Assembly (NCBI GenBank): GCA_031278055.1
Contig: JAITLD010000052.1
Location: forward strand, 1-8,296
Direction: 5' to 3'
DNA: 8,296 bases
From: Rickettsiales bacterium
GTDB lineage: Bacteria; Pseudomonadota; Alphaproteobacteria; Rs-D84
The notes below the pieces were generated by a model that saw only the letters and a program-made list of their open reading frames with translations, was not told where the DNA came from and ran no database searches. Below are positions 5,776 through 8,296 of this stretch, piece by piece. A program made the position numbers and the translations under genes. Position 1 is the stretch's first letter, and the number at the start of each line of letters is the position of its first letter.

Positions 5776-6779
5776 TGAAAAAATTAAATTTTGCTATTCT
5801 CTGCTGTCTGCCGGTCGCGGCGTGTTGTTTTTCAACCGCGGCGGCGTTTGAGCATAGGTTCGGACAAAACACATTCCGTCTGAACGCGATGGGCAGCGCG
5901 GTTGCCGGCGACCTTTCGGACTATGTGATTCGAATGCAGCTGAACCGATTGCTTTCAAACAGATGGAATATCGGCGCGGTATATTCGTATGACTGGCAGG
6001 CGTATGACAGACGCAAGTTTGCAAAGGACGCGTTTATCTATCTCGAAACCGGATTGGGCAGAATAGAAGCGGGATGGACCGAATCAATCGCCTCGAAACT
6101 CGCGCTGACTTTGCCGGATGTTGGCGGCACGCGCCTGAATAATGCGCCGGCTTTCCTGCCGGACGAGTTTGTCGGAATCACAAATCCGACAGTTCGCGGA
6201 AACCAATACGCATGGCGATTGAATGTAGTAACACTTCCGACAAATCCGTGGCAGTTCGGGATTGGAAGAACGGCGGGGCATGCGGACGGATTTAACAACT
6301 CGACGGATATCGGAATACGATACAGAAATCCAAATGGACGAACAAAAACATCTATCTCGCTCGGATTTTCATATATCGAACGACCTCTCGGGATGATGGC
6401 CGATAATTATCTGCCATTGACATCGGCGCGGGCGAGGTATCAGGCGACCGCTGGATTCAACCTGCAATACGGCGGCCTGATTTGGGCAATCACGACGAAG
6501 GCTGTTTTAGACAATCATCCTATTAAAGATATTTCGGACGGATTGCAGGCGGGGACGGGATTATCGTATGATTTTTTGTCATGGTCCGCCAGCGCGGGAT
6601 ATATTTTTTCCGCCATAGGAATTTGGCGCGACATGCGCGACACGACGGCGCATACTGGAATTTTCTCGCTGAGATATAAAATCAACAAATACATTGATAT
6701 ATGGAAAAGTACGGGGCTGGTCGATATGGAACACGCGACAAAATTTTTCATCGCCCTCGGGATTGGGGTGAAATTTTAA
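5775..6779 (+). CDS. porin-like outer-membrane beta-barrel protein
   Basis: The 334-residue product has an N-terminal signal sequence (MKK, hydrophobic core, probable cleavage after AAA at 24), many alternating aromatic/polar strands ending in Y, W or F, and a C-terminal phenylalanine (GIGVKF), the signal recognised by the BAM complex. A segment at about 87-101 (FIYLETGLGRIEAGW) resembles the strand-turn pattern of Gram-negative porins of the Porin_4 type. VAAC (14-17) could also be read as a lipobox, but the barrel features favour signal peptidase I. GGAG lies seven bases before the ATG, inside rpoH, and the start overlaps the rpoH stop, so it is probably co-translated with rpoH. The substrate is unknown. 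Confidence 0.7.
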   Translation: MKKLNFAILCCLPVAACCFSTAAAFEHRFGQNTFRLNAMGSAVAGDLSDYVIRMQLNRLLSNRWNIGAVYSYDWQAYDRRKFAKDAFIYLETGLGRIEAGWTESIASKLALTLPDVGGTRLNNAPAFLPDEFVGITNPTVRGNQYAWRLNVVTLPTNPWQFGIGRTAGHADGFNNSTDIGIRYRNPNGRTKTSISLGFSYIERPLGMMADNYLPLTSARARYQATAGFNLQYGGLIWAITTKAVLDNHPIKDISDGLQAGTGLSYDFLSWSASAGYIFSAIGIWRDMRDTTAHTGIFSLRYKINKYIDIWKSTGLVDMEHATKFFIALGIGVKF

Positions 6780-6789
6780 CGGAACTACT

Positions 6790-6886
6790 AGAGTTCAGAG
6801 TTGTTTGTCATTCCCGCGCAGGCGGGAATAAAAAAAATTATTAATTATCAATTATTAATCAATTAAGCACTGCAATTCTGAACTCT
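6790..6886. repeat. MITE-like element, copy 3
   Basis: This 97-bp element has 13-base terminal inverted repeats with one mismatch (AGAGTTCAGAGTT at 6790-6802; AATTCTGAACTCT at 6874-6886). It contains the 20-bp palindrome near its left end and the AATCAATTAAGCACTGCAATT signature (6857-6877) on the right. It fills almost all of the gap between two convergent genes: 10 bases after the porin stop and one base before the stop codon of the minus-strand gene at 6888. No target duplication is visible. Confidence 0.85.
6810..6829 (+). repeat. 20-bp palindrome ATTCCCGCGCAGGCGGGAAT, copy 4
   Basis: This is the variant with CA in place of TA at the centre, identical to the copy at 8017-8036. Eight A follow it on the plus strand, so it is not an intrinsic terminator for the porin transcript. 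Confidence 0.9.
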
Positions 6887-6887
6887 C

Positions 6888-7259
6888 TCACTCTCCTCTC
6901 ACTTTCCCGTAATACATTTTTTCAAATTCCCTATTTCTGGCCAGGCCGCGCAGGTGCGGGAATTTGGAGAACACGGGATTGTCGTCGAATATGTCGAAAA
7001 TCGACTGATGAACTATACTTTCGACTTTGTGTATATCTTTGCGAGCCATATTGTAATAGGAATCGCCCACAAGTTCGCGCAATACTGAATCGTCGATTTC
7101 TTTCGCTCTTTGAATTCTATCTTTCGACTTGTCGCGATAATCGTCGATCCGCGCCGTTCCGCTTCGGACGCGCGCGCGCAATAGCAACCACAAATATAAA
7201 TATTCTTTTTCCAGATGGAATATTATGAACAAAAAAAGGCAATAGATTTTTACTGACAT
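6888..7259 (-). CDS. unrecognised small protein with hydrophobic N-terminus
   Basis: I do not recognise this 123-residue protein. It opens with a hydrophobic stretch (MSVKIYCLFLFIIF, 1-14) and a second short hydrophobic patch (about 20-28), then becomes charged and helical (DYRDKSKDRIQRAKEIDD, 40-57), with aromatic residues toward the end. It could be membrane-attached. I chose the ATG at 7259, which has AGAGG nine bases upstream; an in-frame TTG at 7283 would add eight residues but lacks a ribosome binding site. It lies 35 bases downstream of the DUF2066-like gene and is probably co-transcribed. The stop lies one base from a MITE-like element, so the C-terminus may have been altered by the insertion. 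Confidence 0.6.
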   Translation of the reverse strand: MSVKIYCLFLFIIFHLEKEYLYLWLLLRARVRSGTARIDDYRDKSKDRIQRAKEIDDSVLRELVGDSYYNMARKDIHKVESIVHQSIFDIFDDNPVFSKFPHLRGLARNREFEKMYYGKVRGE

Positions 7260-7294
7260 AATCCCTTGCCTCTTTTTTAGCAAAAAGGAAATTG

Positions 7295-7915
7295 TTATTT
7301 TGAAATTCTAACGACGCCGTCGCGGCTGCTTACGCCCCATCCGGCAGCCGCGCAGATGTTTTGAAATTTGCGCCTTTTATTCGTCCGTATGTATGCGCTG
7401 GCGCTGTTTCTGAAAATTGACCGCAGGCTTAATCCGTAATTGTCGCCGTCTTCGCGAATTATTTGGTTCAGCGCGGCCCAATCCGCCAGACCGTTCGCCA
7501 ATTCTATCGAAATAATCATTCTATCGCTTGATTCGTCGGCAGCCGACAGAAAATTTGGAACATTGTTGTCGGCATACCATTTTTCTACCGCCATTCTATC
7601 CAGCGTGATTGAAAATCGTGCTGAATACGCGGTTTTTGAGGTTTTTTCATTTGCTATGCTGGTCGAAGCGACCAAATTCTGCAATATCGCTTCGTCGGCC
7701 CCCGCAATTAAATTTTCAACAATCGCGCGGTCGGAATATCGCGATAGAACTTGAAGCACGCCTGAACGCAACGCGGATTCCGTCGCGTCTTTTTTTGCGG
7801 CCGCGGCGGTGGCAGACCGAACATCCATGCTGATTTCAACTGTCAAATTCGGCGCCGCAAATAGAGGTGAAGAATAAGTGATAAGAAATAAAAAATAAAG
7901 AAAAACTTTTTTCAT
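7295..7915 (-). CDS. DUF2066-like secreted protein
   Basis: This is a 206-residue protein with a clear signal peptide (MKKVFLYFLFLITYSSPLFA, probable cleavage after residue 20). The mature N-terminal part (about 24-125) has an alternating sheet-helix-sheet pattern, with AAAAKKDATESALRSGVLQVLSRYSD (overall about 37-62) and NEKTSKTAYSARFSITLDRMAVEKWY (about 88-113). This resembles DUF2066, a family of unknown function common in Proteobacteria. Members are often longer (300 residues or more), so the C-terminal part is reduced. The start at 7915 is chosen because the signal peptide begins there and the promoter -10 lies just upstream; the longer reading from 7981 would run through the promoter. 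No Shine-Dalgarno is present. Confidence 0.7.
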   Translation of the reverse strand: MKKVFLYFLFLITYSSPLFAAPNLTVEISMDVRSATAAAAKKDATESALRSGVLQVLSRYSDRAIVENLIAGADEAILQNLVASTSIANEKTSKTAYSARFSITLDRMAVEKWYADNNVPNFLSAADESSDRMIISIELANGLADWAALNQIIREDGDNYGLSLRSIFRNSASAYIRTNKRRKFQNICAAAGWGVSSRDGVVRISK

Positions 7916-7924
7916 GGCCCAGGT

Positions 7925-7952
7925 ATTATAAACTTTATCAACGGCAAAGCAA
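7925..7952 (-). promoter_or_regulatory. promoter of the DUF2066-like gene
   Basis: On the minus strand a perfect TATAAT (7925-7930) lies nine bases before the ATG, with a weak -35 TTGCTT (7947-7952) at 16 bases. The geometry predicts a leader of zero to about three bases. Confidence 0.6.
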
Positions 7953-7990
7953 TAATTTATTCGCAAATTCAATCCAACCACGAATCTAAG

Positions 7991-8092
7991 AGAGTTCAGA
8001 GTTATGAGTTTTTTTCATTCCCGCGCAGGCGGGAATGGCAGTGCTTAATTGATTAATAATTGATAATTTAAGAACTCATAACTCTGAACTCT
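7991..8092. repeat. MITE-like element, copy 4 (best-preserved)
   Basis: This 102-bp element has perfect 20-bp terminal inverted repeats: AGAGTTCAGAGTTATGAGTT (7991-8010) and its reverse complement (8073-8092). It contains the 20-bp palindrome (8017-8036) and the GCAGTGCTTAATTGATTAAT core (8039-8058). There is no coding capacity and no clear target-site duplication. Its right end directly adjoins the stop codon (8093-8095) of the minus-strand gene that enters from the right edge, and its left end lies 38 bases from the promoter of the DUF2066-like gene. Confidence 0.9.
8017..8036 (+). repeat. 20-bp palindrome ATTCCCGCGCAGGCGGGAAT, copy 5
   Basis: It is identical to the copy at 6810-6829. It lies inside the best-preserved MITE-like element, seven bases in from the left terminal repeat. 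Confidence 0.9.
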
Positions 8093-8296
8093 TTATGCTA
8101 CTCTCTGCTCGTGTTGTTGCTGCATATAATTTGTGAGCTGATTGCCTGTCGGATGAACCGCCATTTCTCTTGTGACCCGCTTCTGATGTCTTTTATGCGA
8201 ACGGAAAGGATTATAATCGCTGGCTCTAATGCTTGTCTGCCAATCCCAGAACGCCATCAAATCCAGTATCATGTCGTATTTTCTTTTTTCCTCCGG
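8093..8296 (-). CDS. partial unrecognised protein, C-terminal 67 residues
   Basis: On the minus strand an open frame enters at the right edge and ends at TAA (8093-8095). The visible 67 residues start PEEKRKYDMILDLMAFWDWQ, continue through a basic stretch (SHKRHQKRVTRE, 33-44) and end MQQQHEQRVA. I recognise no family. The sequence looks coding (no stop in the frame, plausible composition) but it is short and the start is outside the window. The stop is flush with the end of a MITE-like element. Confidence 0.55.
   Translation of the reverse strand, partial: PEEKRKYDMILDLMAFWDWQTSIRASDYNPFRSHKRHQKRVTREMAVHPTGNQLTNYMQQQHEQRVA

Noticed and set aside
6810..6838. The 20-bp palindrome followed by A8 as a porin terminator
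   Set aside because: An intrinsic terminator needs T after the stem on the transcribed sense strand; here the plus strand has A. On the minus strand the T tract precedes the hairpin.
7916..7981. Extended start of the DUF2066-like gene at 7981
   Set aside because: It would place 22 residues before a clear signal peptide and read through the promoter.

Overview
The window looks like a chromosomal segment from an alphaproteobacterium, probably an uncultured lineage with moderate to low GC. The support comes from several family-level recognitions: an alpha-type SspB adaptor with its characteristic C-terminal tail, a YfgM-BamB pair, an RpoH-type sigma factor with an intact RpoH box, a DUF2066-like secreted protein, and a short protein resembling the core of DUF4167. 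No species can be named from sequence alone.

Layout. Positions 1-554 carry no gene. They hold a dense nest of inverted repeats: two 92-bp arms in opposite orientation, three copies of a 20-bp palindrome, and two copies of a short MITE-like element. Next come minus-strand genes: tsf (555-1424) and rpsB (1426-2274), with a strong promoter and a structured leader; a small DUF4167-like gene (2485-2760) with its own promoter; and a tight minus-strand operon transcribed in the order yfgM-like (4199-4852), bamB-like (3400-4188), sspB (2939-3412). Divergent from this operon, rpoH (4906-5775) is read on the plus strand and overlaps by one base a porin-like outer-membrane gene (5775-6779). Two further minus-strand genes follow, an unrecognised small protein (6888-7259) and a DUF2066-like secreted protein (7295-7915). 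The 3' end of an unrecognised minus-strand gene runs off the right edge (8093-8296).

The genes group into translation (S2, EF-Ts), envelope biogenesis (YfgM-like, BamB-like, porin), and proteostasis or stress (SspB delivers ssrA-tagged proteins to ClpXP; RpoH drives heat-shock transcription). The YfgM/BamB/SspB operon and the RpoH/porin operon are transcribed from face-to-face promoters whose -10 elements overlap by three bases, so envelope quality control and heat shock share one 55-bp control region.

The most unusual features are these. A MITE-like repeat family of 84-102 bp is present four times; two copies end 0 and 1 base past the stop codon of a minus-strand gene. rpoH and the DUF2066-like gene have the same promoter geometry, with exactly nine bases between the -10 hexamer and the ATG, which predicts leaderless or nearly leaderless mRNAs. 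The BamB-like gene is short and its signal peptide is encoded inside an imperfect inverted repeat. No CRISPR array, tRNA, rRNA or transposase gene was seen.
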